A stretch of DNA of 64,000 nt, taken from Mercurialis annua. Taxonomy: Eukaryota > Streptophyta > Magnoliopsida > Malpighiales > Euphorbiaceae. The stretch lies in NCBI RefSeq assembly GCF_937616625.2, contig NC_065577.1, positions 17,869,501-17,933,500 of the forward strand, in the 5' to 3' direction. Both the position numbers and the translations under genes were made by a program. The notes below the pieces were generated by a model. That model was not told the origin of the DNA and searched no databases. It saw only the letters and a program-made list of their open reading frames with translations. How positions within the stretch are numbered: the stretch's first letter is position 1; every line of letters starts with the position of its first letter. Positions 48,211 through 59,129 of the stretch are shown here, piece after piece.

Positions 48211-48333
48211 TAACTCGGTGTGAGCATAGCTCTCGGGACCAGTAGAGTAATTCGGTGTAGCTCAGCTCTCGGGACTCTGGTTATGGATTAAGAATGGTCG
48301 GTGGTAACTCGGTGTAGCTCAGCTCTCGGGACC
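48211..48333 (+). repeat. Three direct repeats in the X LTR
   Basis: taactcggtgtagctcagct followed by ctcgggac recurs at 48211 (variant gtgagcatag), about 48247 and 48305. They follow the hairpin by about 50 bp. Confidence 0.85.
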
Positions 48334-48916
48334 AGGCCCAATCGGATTATGGTTATATTTAGTATTGTGTATTGGGGTTCCAACTATTATACGTAATGTA
48401 GTTATTAAATGTTTTAAACGGTTTTAAAAGGTTTTCCACTTGATAAATGTAAATAGTGGTATGAACTCATCTCAGTATATCTGACCCCGTTGTTTTCCCA
48501 ATTTTTCCAGGGTTATAAATGAGCGAGTCAGTTGCTCTCCGATTCTTTATTTCCTCGGAGGTTTTACTTTATTTAATAAAATTTATTAAATTGATTTTAT
48601 TCTTAGACCGCAGTAGTAGTTAGAAGTCTTATATGTCTAATATTTTTTATAAACTTATTCAATGATTATCGTTGTATTGGCATTCTTTAATTTACTTGGG
48701 TTAATATGTACTTTTGGCATGTTTAAGACTCAGAGTTCACTGAATGTTGAATATTATAAACTGCTAGAATTAGGTTGAAGTCTTAGTTTCCCCTGAGCAT
48801 TGGTTTTCTTGTAGGTTTATCTAATTGTTGTTTATGTGCAAGGCTAGCTACGAATTTTGGTACTACCATACCCATACCCTAGCGCCGGTCGCGATTCATG
48901 AAAATGGGTCGTGACA

Positions 48917-50124
48917 GTAACATTTGTAAACATTTGGTTTAAATCGCTAAAAAGGTGAAACGTTTGGATTTGTTTCCTGTTTTAAAAATTTGGATTGGTT
49001 GCTAACGTTTTAAACGTTTAGCTTAAATCGCTAAAAAGGTGAAATGTTTGGATTTGTTTAATAACGTTTATAAACTTTTGGCTTAAATCACTAAAAAAGG
49101 GAAACGATTGGATTTCTCTCGTAACCGTTTAAACATTTGAATATATTGGTTTTGTAACGTTTTAAATGTTTGACTTAAATCGCTAAAAATGTTAAACGTT
49201 TGGAATTGCTGTGTAGAGTTTTTAAACGTTTGCCTTAATTCGCTTAAAAGATGAAACGTATGGATTTGTTTTTTAACATTTCAAATGTTTGGATTGATTT
49301 CGTATCATTTTAAACATTTGGCATAAATTGCTAAAAGGTGAACGTTAGCATTTGTTTCGTAATGTTTTAAACGTTTGACATAAATCGCTAAAAAGGTGAA
49401 ACGTTTGGATTTTTTTCGAAATGTTTTAAACGTTTGGCTTAAATTTCTATAAAGGTAAAACGTTAGAATTTATTTTGTAACGTTGTAACCGTATGGGTTA
49501 AATAGCTAAAAAGGTAAAACATTAGCATTTGTTTCGTAACGTTTTAAAGGTTTGGCTGATTTCACTAAAAAGGTGAAACATTAGGATTTGTTTCGTAACA
49601 TATTAAACGTTTGTAATTGTTTGTAACGTTTTAAACGTTTGGCTTCAATTGCGAAAAAGGCGAAACGTTAGGATTTATTTCGTACATTTGTAAACGTTTA
49701 GCTTAAATCGCTAAAACGGTTCAACGTTTGGATTTGTTTCCTAACGTTTTAAATGTTTGGATTGGTTTGCTAATGTTTTAAACGTTTGGCTTAAATCGCT
49801 AAAAAGGTGAAACATATGGATTTGCTTCAAAACATTTATAAACGTTTGGCTTAAATTGCTAAAAAGGTGAAACGTTTAAATTTATTTCGTAACGGTTTAA
49901 ACATTTGGATATATTTGTTTCATAACGTTCTAAATGCTTGGCATACATCGGAAAAAAGGTCAAACGTTTGGATTTGTTGCATAACGTTTGTAGACTTTTG
50001 GCTTAAATCGGTAAAAAGATGAATCCTTAGGATTTGTTTCGCAACCTTTTTAACGTTTGAATTGGTTATGTATTGTTTTAAACATTTGACTTAAATCTCT
50101 AAAAAGGTGAAACGTTGGAATTTG
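48917..50124. repeat. Satellite array (segment 6)
   Basis: The 30-bp subunit satellite between two X-type LTRs in opposite orientations. This is the last satellite in the window. Confidence 0.95.
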
Positions 50125-52651
50125 TGTCACGACCCAATTTCGTGAATCGTGATCGGCTCTAGGGTATGGGTATGGTCGTACCAAAACCCGTAGCAAGCCT
50201 CGCGAAAATCAAATAAACATTTAAACCTGCAGAAAACTGCTCGGGGGCAACCGAGACTCCAACCTAAGTCTAGCAATTTATATTACAGTCCTAATATAAA
50301 TAACATATATATCTGAAACATTCAACGGCATGCATTAAATATAATAATAAAATAATCCAGAGTAATCATGCCAATGATAAATAATCGATCAAGTCGACAA
50401 TCCCAAAGTGTAATAATAAATGTAATATATAAACTAGTTCTACTGCGGTTTAAGAGTTCGAAAACAATAACTTGTTTAAATATCATAAAGACCTCCGAAG
50501 AAACAAAAGAATCAGAGTGGACCAATTTTCAAATTATAAACCTGGAAAATTTGGGAAAACAACGGGGTCAAATATACTGAGATGAGTTCGCAATACTATT
50601 TACATTTATTAAGTTTAAAACCATTAAATGAAAACATTTTACATATTAGTATAATATGATTATCAAAAACAGTATTTAGATGATCCCAGCATAAGTATGA
50701 CATGGCATACTGATAAAACCAGAGTGGACGGGAACAAATCCTCGTCATATATATATACCAGCGTAAGCAAGACTTTAGTCTGCCGTTTTCCAGAGTACTT
50801 ACCGGTGCACACAGTCTCGATACAAGCCTATCGAGTAGCTCGTTTCAATCCAGATCCATAATCCGTAAAAACTGTTCAAAAGCAATTATAATATTAAAAT
50901 ACGATGAGGTACTTAATAAAGCGGTAAATAGCACTACAAACTCACTGCTTACTTATCCACGTGAAATTTCGGCAAACATCTAACCCTGGTTCGACTCCGG
51001 AGCGCGAGTAATCGAAGAGTCTAAAAATAAATCATACGTTAAAATCACTCCAACCCCTAACTCTAAGAATAATAGACACCACGTAGGACTAGAACAAATA
51101 ATAAGCCAGATAAGTCACAGAGAAACACAATCTCAAATAAATTAAAATGCCGTAAATAAATTAAGACTACTGAGTTCATATTTAAAATTTATCCGAAAAT
51201 ATTAATTAAATAATATTTAATTAATATATAAAATCTTTTCCTCAAGTAGTGGTGTAGCCGAGTTTTTTTAAAACTACCAAACTAGTCTCACATGTCGGGC
51301 GACCCAAGTCTAACCCGAACCAACCATAAAACAAGAGTTATAAACCACAGTTTATAATTTAATATTTAATAAAAATATTAATCAATATGAAAATAGAACT
51401 CAATATCTTGAAACCCAAGTAATTAAATAATACCGGCAAATATCTCAATTAATTAAATCAATAATTCAATAAATGGCTAAATCATAAATTTAGCCAATTG
51501 GCACGCTAAGCCAAAATCAGAAACCAATAAATAAATAAAAATATCAAATTTCCCTTTTTTGATCAATCATATAAATAATTTAAAAGTTAAACTAAAATTT
51601 AATCACATTGGCACATTAACCCAAAAAGTGTCACCCGAGAATTTGTAAGTTTATAAATTGATAATAAATATCCAATTCCATTTAAAATAATAATGATAAA
51701 TTAAATTTTAAATGGATTCAAATATTATTATTTTTATTAGGTCTTAAAAATAATATAACTAATTTGACAAACTTTCAAATTAAATGAAATCCCCAATTCC
51801 TATTTAATATAGTCAATTTACAAAATTATAAATAAACTATAATAAAATTAATATTAATCTAAGTTTAAAATATTAATGTCCAAAGTAATTTCAATTTATA
51901 TATACTATTATTATTTAAATCGCTAATTAATAAGTCGAAACCAATTTTGTAAATTAATATTTAAAAACAATATAGAATAATAAATAAAATAACTTAAGGG
52001 ATTAAACAATTTAACACCAAATAAACTAATGGCCTAAAAGAATCTTTAGCCAAATTTAAATCAACTAAACCAATGATTTGTTTCCACCTAGTCATCTTCT
52101 ACCTTTTATCAAACAAACCAATTCTTTGTTTACAGAGACAACCCGCCAACCATTATTCTTAAAAAAATTCAAATCAGAAAAGAAGCTTAGAAATTATAAA
52201 CTCAGCTAATTAAGAACAATTAATCACAAAGGTATTGCAACATCAAGGTAATCAAAGTTTCATCCTTTTGTTAAAAAGAAACACGGTATTGAGAAATATA
52301 ACCAAAACCGAAATTAAAACAATAACGAATCAACATCGAGATACAAATCTCGAACTGAGATTAAACAATTAGCTACCATGACCTAGAGACTAATATCATT
52401 GAAACAGCAAAAATTCCAGCCAAATATCATAAGGAATTCGGCAGTAGCAAATTTTGAGAGTCCACAGTTGATTGCAAAACAATACAATGAGACGGCGGCG
52501 ATTGATACGGGTTCATTTATGTACGGTTTGACAAATGAAAAGTGTAGAAATGTAGAGGCGTGAGTCTACTTTCACGGAAAACAAACGGAACCGATTTCGA
52601 CCTCCCAACGACTGTGGAACGAATTAAATTCCAGAGAGGTCGATTAGAATT
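50125..52651 (-). mobile_element. Family-X-type LTR, minus strand, interrupted by the Tat element
   Basis: Starts tgtcacgacccaatttcgtg, the reverse complement of the X LTR end. It contains the complement of the gggttagacttgggtcgcc segment (about 51297-51319) and the hairpin at 50816-50835. The far end (TGTAAT start) is not reached before the Tat LTR begins at 52652. The rest presumably lies beyond 64000. AT-rich, with no supported gene. Confidence 0.8.
50816..50835 (-). promoter_or_regulatory. Conserved LTR hairpin, minus-strand X copy
   Basis: ctcgata-caagcc-tatcgag forms a perfect 7-bp stem. The homologous copy at 31205-31224 is ctcgata-ggcgtg-tattgag, where one C-G pair is a G-T wobble. 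Confidence 0.75.
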
Positions 52652-53127
52652 TGTTCGCCTGGAAATATTCCGGACTCGAATCTTTGAATTTATAATCGGG
52701 ATCGGTTTGAAGTTTGATACTTTAACGAACCTATGCAGATATTCACAGGGCTTGTTTGGTTAAAAACACTTAACCACGTGATTTAAAAGTAATAATCTGG
52801 ATGCTGCGAACTAGGGCGAGATTAATACCGAAAACTACTCCTAAATTAAAACAATCCGGAGATTGCGAGATAAAAAGCACTGGGCTTGGTTTTTGATTGA
52901 TTGATTTGTTGATACAAAAAAATAAAGCTATGAGCTATTTATAGCTTCTCATAATTAAGACTCCTAATTCAACTAGGACTAATACTCTAAAGAAAAACAC
53001 TCCTAATGAGTTACAAATTCCTAATAAAAATAAAAAGCAATAACTTGAAGGCTTTTTATTGGGCCTGGATCCCTAGCAAGCCCATATGAAACTCTTTACC
53101 CAGTAATTATTTGGGCCGGTGTAAACA
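52652..53127 (-). repeat. Tat 3' LTR (476 bp)
   Basis: On the minus strand it starts tgtttacaccggccc and ends ccaggcgaaca. The inner end (tgttcgcctggaaatattc) is repeated at 63841 in the 5' LTR with about 5% differences over 160 bp. A TATA box (complement of ctatttatag) is at 52935-52944. Confidence 0.88.
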
Positions 53128-53137
53128 ATGCCCCCAA
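53128..53137 (-). other. Tat polypurine tract
   Basis: On the minus strand ttgggggcat directly precedes the LTR start tgtttacacc. Confidence 0.7.
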
Positions 53138-53460
53138 CAAGCTTGAAACATTTATTTTTGGGCTTGTTCTTAACTTAATCCTCCCTTTGGCGCTTCCATG
53201 CCCATTGCTAGGCCCAATTTATTAAAAAAGAAATTCTAAAGGGGTGCGCATCTATAGACCTTTTGGTACCCACTTCAGGCCACATCATCACCAGCTGTCC
53301 TCCACGATGTCACGTCCTAACCCCACGACCTTTCGGCTTTCTCTGATTTTCTCTTTTAAGAAAAACACTATCTCATTTAATCACTCACCTACTCTTTCTC
53401 TGCATTTGTAAGACTTTCTCTCTCTAAGCAAATTTCAAGTACTCTCCGCATCTCTTCCTA
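53138..53460 (+). promoter_or_regulatory. Presumed promoter and 5' UTR exon of the antisense PMD gene
   Basis: Non-coding sequence between the Tat polypurine tract and the PMD coding region. A CT-rich stretch (actttctctctctaagc, about 53411-53427) typical of plant 5' leaders ends at a good splice donor, cta|gtaagt, at 53461. A clear TATA box was not identified, so the transcription start is unknown. Confidence 0.5.
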
Positions 53461-53542
53461 GTAAGTGTTCGTTCTCGCCTTTCTTAATTTTGAATCGTCC
53501 CTTTAATCAATCGCCTAACTGAGGTATCTTCATTCTTTGCAG
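53461..53542 (+). other. Leader intron of the PMD gene (predicted)
   Basis: Donor gtaagt at 53461 and acceptor ttctttgcag ending at 53542 delimit an 82-nt intron five bases before the presumed ancestral ATG (53548). Confidence 0.65.
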
Positions 53543-55459
53543 TTATCATGGCTGCCCAAACATGAACCTAGCTGAACAAGTATCGACCAAGATCGATGAA
53601 GTCCGAACCAATGCCCCGAATACTGAATTCAAGGTAATTACCGATGCCGGCGATAACCAACTTTGTATCGGTCCTGTCATAACCTCCCCCAGCCACCTAT
53701 GTGACATAGCTTCTCCTTTCTACGAAAATGCACTCCCCAGATTCTCCTTACCACACCAATCATCAGTATGGGTCGGCACTACTTTCAGGAACTGGCCGAT
53801 TGAACATGCGGGTTTTTCCAACTGGGTGGTTAGACTCTCTCCTCATTATCGCCAGTTATGGATGGACATAGGAATCTTTGACCTTATCGAATTGTGCAAG
53901 GCGAGCAGACCCATCGCCAAACATTACCTCATGGGAGCATCGCTTTACTGGTCAAGCGCGATCAACTGCTTCTGCTTCAAATCCGGGCCGATGACTATTA
54001 CCCTCCTTGACTTGGCCTTGATGCTTAACATCCCAATCAACGGCGAACGAATCACTCCTAACCTCTACGCCGAATGCCCGAAATCTAACCTGACAAAGGC
54101 ACATAAAAGCTATGGCTCCTTCGTAAAGTTGTTCTTGGGCGAGGAACCATACAAGCCTGATCATAAAGAGCACATCGCCTTTCTGGCCTTCTTCCTTGCC
54201 AAATACGTCTTATGTACTTCATCATTCCGGGTGACCGAAGATTGCTTCATACTTGCTGTTGCACTCGCCGAAGGACGCCGATGCAACCTGGGTGAATTTA
54301 TCCTAGCCCATTTGTATCGCTCCTTGGGCGATATTGTGCCACTTAAGGATCCCAGAACCTTCAAGTTCCCTAGAGGCCCCCTTTGGATCGCCCAGTTATG
54401 GTTAGCCATGTACTTCCCTGAACTGTTTGAGCTTGGTCCACCAATTAAAATCGAACTCTGCGGCTTCCAACTGATCTCGGCCGGTACACGCCTTCCACAC
54501 ATTTTGGACGTATTGCAAGTTTTTAACAACCACGCAATAAGATCGCCAGAGTTAATGTGCCCTGCTCTTCAACTTACCTACCCCCCGTCTTGGCTCCTCG
54601 CCGGGTGGGACACCAAAAATATGGAAGAAGCGATTGAAACCGACCCACGATTAAAACTCGGCGGTCCTTACTGGGGAAGTGCCCTCAAATGAAGGAATTT
54701 AATAGCGGGACTGGAATACGATCATAGCGGGGTCGAACCTTACTGTCCCAATTATGTGTCTCGCCAGTTTTGCTTCGCCCAAGGAATTTCCTGTCCTTTA
54801 TTGATCGCCTTCAATAATCGCGGGACCCATAGAACTTCTATTGAAAACTTCGCCGAACTCCAATAGATAAACCGTCTAAACAAAGCCTATCTTCCCCCTT
54901 TGTCCGAACTGTCTCGCCCTTGTGTTACACCCGTTTGTACTCCTGGATTCACCGACTGGTGGAATTCCATCGTCCAATCATACTATGATTTATCGCCCAA
55001 AGAAATTCTTTCACTTCATAATTTCGATTTACCTCCTTTAACCAGAAAACCTACTCATGCCGATTTATTTCTTTTGCAGACCCCAAAACGTCAATCTTTC
55101 ACAGGTATTCTCGGTTATCATTTTGAAATTTCTCGCTTTGAACGCTTTAATAAATTCAAATTTGAGAATAGCTTGGTCTAATTTTTACAAAAAATGGGAT
55201 AGAATTTGGGAGGAAAAATATAAACACCTGCCCTATCAACTCTTTTTAGAAAAGGTTCGCCCCAAATTTAAGTACAAATCCCCTCATGTACCAAAATGTA
55301 ATTATGCTATGATCGCCCCTATTAAAAAACCGAAATCTAGAAAAAAGAAAGCTAAAGTTGACTTAACTGATTTGGGAGTCACATATACTGGCATCCGATG
55401 TCCACCTTACGAAGAATCTGTAGCCGAACTGGTGCGTATCGGTTACCAGAAAATCCCAG

Positions 55460-55528
55460 GTATTTTGGAAGTATTTTTTGGTTAACTCGCTTGGCCCCTT
55501 TTCACTAACACTTGGTGTTCTATTTCAG
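55460..55528 (+). other. PMD gene intron (predicted)
   Basis: Donor ccag|gtattt and acceptor tatttcag|tc. Splicing joins ...YQKIP to V-GIPHFEKEDNWENDHEEE and enters the 55591 frame exactly (60 nt upstream, in phase). Unspliced, the frame ends within the intron. Confidence 0.75.
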
Positions 55529-55983
55529 TCGGTATTCCCCACTTCGAGAAAGAGGATAACTGGGAAAATGACCATGAGGAAGAGAATCCTATGGCAAAAA
55601 AATCCAAGAAGAAGAGAGCTGCCAAGACTTCCAGCAAGGAGCCGAAGGCGAAGAAAGGGCGAGCTCAGTCCAAAGGCAAGTCGGTCAAGGAAGTGACCGA
55701 ACATAAAGGATCTCATATGTTTGATCCGTCTCCTGCTGCCACTCCTTCTCAGCGCTGTCATTCGTCTTCCAAGGGAGATACACAAACTGGAGGCGATGTC
55801 AAATCTCGGGGCGAATCTCAGCCTCTCGAAGGTGAAGGTAACAACCAGACTTCACTGGCAACTAGCTCCCAGACTCCTAACGCTTCGGAGATTCTGAGAC
55901 GAATGGAGACCCCACAACTTTTATCGCCCTTGGCTTCACAGTATCTGAACTTCACTGCCAAGCCAACTGCTAAAAACTCTAAG

Positions 55984-56057
55984 GTATGTTCTTAAGAATT
56001 TCTTACTTTAAACTAATCGCCTAGCAGCTTATCTTTTATTGTGGTCAATCATGGCAG
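55984..56057 (+). other. PMD gene intron (predicted)
   Basis: Donor aag|gtatgt and acceptor atggcag|atc. Joining gives ...AKNSK-IPLSPSDQDDMAAKAAA, in frame with the coiled-coil exon. Confidence 0.78.
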
Positions 56058-56758
56058 ATCCCCCTAAGTCCGTCCGATCAGGATGATATGGCAGCGAAGG
56101 CGGCTGCTTTCTTGGATTCTGACAGTGATGATGATCAACTGCTTGTCTTGGAGAGTGAATCTCACACAGAAGTGAGCAGCGGCCCTACTGAAAATTGGGG
56201 CGATCACTTGGACATTATTTCAACGATGAAGTCTCAGGGTATCTCTATCATCAAATCGCCCCTGGAAGTTGAAAAATTAAAGAAAGCTGCAACAGCACTG
56301 GCCGATGCTCCGCCAGAGGTACTTAGTGAGAAAGCCCGTGGGGTTATGGCGAAACTGTGGGCCTCTTTACCGGCTTTCCAGAAGATTCATGATGATTTGG
56401 CGTCGGTCCAGACAGAAGCTGAAAAACTGGCGAACCAGGAGGCCGAAGCCAAGGAGAAACTTGAAACGCTCAAAGTCCATGTGAAGTCGGCCGTCGCGAC
56501 CCTCACTACTCGCCGTGACCGTGCCAAAACACTCCAGGACCAACTGGCTGTTATCAAGCAAGAGCTAGATACTGAAGAGAAGGAGATAGCGAGCTGGAGG
56601 TCTCCATTGATAAGAGCTTGCTTCAAGGGGTCGATGTTAAAAAGAGCCGAAGTGCTCTAAAACAGAATATTGCAAAGATGAAGCCGCAAGTGGAGGATGC
56701 CCGCAAAGCTTTTAACACTGTTCGGAGTGAGATTGGCGATATTTTTAGCCATTTTTAA

Positions 56759-57153
56759 TTTTTCTAAGTCCAGAACAATTTTCATTCTTCAATTTTGTAA
56801 TAGCTTTGAATATTAGAGTTCTTTGATCGGCCTGGTGGCCGTATCATGCTACAATTTTCTTTTTGCCAAGTTTTATATATTAATCGGCTTGGTAGCCGAA
56901 TTTTCACTTGCCTTTATCGCGGTATTATCGGTCTCAAACTTAGTCCGATACTCAATAATTTATTTTTCTTAAAAAAAAAAATTATTACATGTTTGAGAAA
57001 AACGGAGGACCCATTGAAAAAACTCAAAACTGCAAAAATAAAAGACCGAGATTACATTAATATGAACATCAGTTTTAAGAAACGCCGAACGTTCAACATT
57101 TCAAATGAATATTTGTTGACTCAGGTCGTTCCGCGAATGGTTTGCAACGATCT
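56759..57153. other. Spacer between PMD gene and integrase
   Basis: Convergent 3' ends meet here. The motif atcggcctggtggccg near 56826 recurs diverged as atcggcttggtagccg near 56882. A run of 11 A lies at about 56971-56981. A plus-strand frame crossing it (56846-57532) is the antisense shadow of integrase. Confidence 0.6.
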
Positions 57154-58319
57154 TTACTCCTCGTCGGCTCCAAATAGACGTCGGTCAATATTATCCCAAC
57201 AACTGGGGACGTATTTCTATAGGTATTGGCCGTTGATCGCCCTATCGTGCTCCTCGCCGTCAATATTTGCCAGTACATACGCCCCATTAGTTAACTTGGT
57301 GGTTACAATGAATGGTCCTTCCCAATTCGGGGTCCATTTTCCCAGTCTCCTGTCTTTATGGCCGATAGGTAAGATAGCTTTCCACACCATGTCGCCTATA
57401 GCGAATGACTTGGGTTTTACACGTTTATTGTACGCACTTTCAACTCTTCTTTTCTGGGCTTCAAGGTTGTCCAACGCAGCCAGTCTATCCTCGTCGAGGT
57501 CCAAAGAGTCTATCACCATCTTGTCAAAGTAATCGTCCTTGGATAATTTACTCTGGTATAAACGACAAGTAGACGCAACGGTAAGTTCCATTGGCAGCAT
57601 TGCAGCATACCCATAGACCATTCGGAATGGCGAAGTCCCGGTGGCCGACTTCTGGCTTGTTCTGTTCGCCCAAACTACCTCTGACAACAAGACATGCCAT
57701 TGTCTTGGGTTTTCTTCAACCATTTTTTGACTATAAGCTTAATGGCTTTGTTCGTTGCCTCGGCCTGCCCGTTGGCTTGCGCATAATACGGCGTCGAGTG
57801 TATCATTTTTATCTTCATCTGAGAAGCCCACCAAACTATATCGCCTCCCGTGAACATCGTCCCCTGATCAGTGGTTATTGATTTGGGTAATCCGTGTCTG
57901 TGGACGATGTATTCTTTGAAGAATTTGATCACAGCCTCTTGCGTCGGCGATTTCAAGGGTTTGGCCTCAACCCATTTAGTGAAATAGCAAGTGGCGATGA
58001 TAATGAAAGTATGGCCGTCTGACGAGTCAGGATATATCTTCCCTATAAGGTCGACTGCCCATCCTCTAAATGGCCATGGCTTGATAATAGAGTGTAGTTC
58101 CTCGGCCGGGACGTGTTGTATAGGCCCGGCTTTCTGACAAGCTTCGCACCCGTTAGCATATCTTATGCAGTCCTGTTCCATCTTCGGCCAATAGAAGCCA
58201 TATTTATGGATTAACCATCTTATTCTAGGGCCCGCCTGGTGAGCGCCGGCTATTCCTTCGTGCGCTTCGGCCATTTCTAACATTGCTTCCTTGGGCCCGA
58301 TACATCTGAAAAGCAGCCC
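57154..58319 (-). pseudogene. Tat integrase
   Basis: The zinc-binding HHCC region is AEAHEGIAGAHQAG ... NGCEACQKAG. The catalytic core has WAVDLIGKI (first D), ITTDQGTMF (second D) and NGQAEATNKAI (E). The C-terminal module has WTPNWEGPFIV and GAYVLANIDG. A 1-nt deletion in an A-run near 57725-57731 shifts the frame: the core ends KKWLKKTQ where the downstream frame resumes MVEENPRQWHVLLSEVVWANR. A TAG at 57217 interrupts QYL*KYVPSCW; the frame closes at 57154. Integrase inserts the cDNA into the host genome. It follows the archaeal-type RNase H in the same frame across a TAA at 58320. Confidence 0.92.
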
Positions 58320-59129
58320 TTAAAAGCCCTTCTTATACAGATCGCCTGCCAAAACTACATAATTTAGTGCCAAGGTTCTCAACCTCCTATTCGTATGGTC
58401 TGGCTTCTCAAACCAATTTAAGACTTCAATTCTCCAATCTTGGTTAACATCAAGTTGGTAGGCCAAAAATCTCCTTTTGTCGACGGTGATGCCCCCAGTA
58501 TGAAGATTCGGCATGTCTCTTTCTATTGTGTCTAAGTGGAGGTTCGTTTTGTACCCACTGCCGTGCTGGGCTAAATCATTCGCAACAACATTATCGGCTC
58601 TCTCTGTGTATTCCATCATTGTGTCCTGAAAGCCTTCGATGAGATGTTTTGCTTTATTGCAATACCTTACCAACAGTTCAGACTCACATTTGAACTCTCT
58701 GGTTACTTGTTTAATGACTAACAACGAATCGCCTCTGATGTTAATCGCCTTTGCCCCCAGCTCGGCCAGGATCTCAAGGCCGAATATTAGGGCTTCGTAT
58801 TCTGCCTGATTATTGGTACACTCGAATTGGAGTTTGAATGATAGCTGGTACGATGCCCCCAGGGGCGAGACAATATGCACTCCGGCGCCTGCCCCCAGGC
58901 TAGTCCTGGATCCATCGAACCACATCTCCCATATAGCTATGTCGCAGCAACTAATTATTTCATCTGTAAGGGTAATACCAGGGTGGTCAGCCAAGAAATC
59001 TGCCAACACTTGTCCTTTTACTGCTCTTTGGGGAACATGCACTAATGTGAATTCGGACATCGCGATCGCCCATTTCCCAATCTGATTTCTCAGGTATGGT
59101 TTTGATAGGATATACTTAATGATATCGGT
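58320..59129 (-). pseudogene. Tat archaeal-type RNase H and connection region
   Basis: From the TAG at 59130 the frame continues TDIIKYILSKPYLRNQIGKW, then AIAMSEFTLVHVPQRAVKGQ and VLADFLADHP. An RNase H of the archaeal type acquired by Tat elements follows: MWFDGSRTSLGAGAG (first Asp), TNNQAEYEALIFGLE (Glu) and INIRGDSLLVIKQV (Asp). ADNVVANDLAQHGSG carries the region of the last acidic residue. It ends at TAA (58320-58322) after LYKKGF, where intact relatives continue into integrase. The presence of this second RNase H is the main evidence for the Tat lineage. Confidence 0.9.

Larger units (their letters stand above)
46011..48916 (+). mobile_element. Family-X LTR (solo), plus strand
   Basis: About 2.9 kb with the family end gggtcgtgaca, followed by gtaac. 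The left edge shows gtatc before ggatcggg. This could be a mutated target duplication, with the usual TG start damaged or lost. A TATA box (ctataaatag, 46161-46170) lies near the left end, as expected for an LTR promoter. It has the gggttagacttgggtcgcc segment (about 47606), the conserved hairpin (48142-48160) and direct repeats (48211-48333). Small frames inside are not convincing genes. Confidence 0.85.
53548..56758 (+). pseudogene. Antisense plant mobile domain (PMD) / coiled-coil gene
   Basis: Opposite to gag-pol, between integrase and the 3' LTR. Exon 53543-55459 encodes a PMD (aminotransferase-like) domain: HYRQLWMDIGIFDLIELC, PMTITLLDLALMLNIPINGE, FVLC-like FLAKYVLCTSS, PRGPLWIAQLWLAMYFPEL. 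Exon 55529-55983 is lysine- and serine-rich (KKSKKKRAAK). Exon 56058-56758 is a long coiled coil (QTEAEKLANQEAEAKEKLE). Introns 55460-55528 and 55984-56057 have GT-AG ends and both preserve frame. Lesions: a 1-nt shift just after the first ATG (53548, MAAQ), TGA at 54690, TAG at 54864, a 1-nt insertion near 55180 and a frameshift near 56590. PMD proteins of the MAIN/MAIL1 type act in gene silencing in plants; retrotransposon-borne PMD genes are known, but what they do for the element is not established. Confidence 0.82.
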
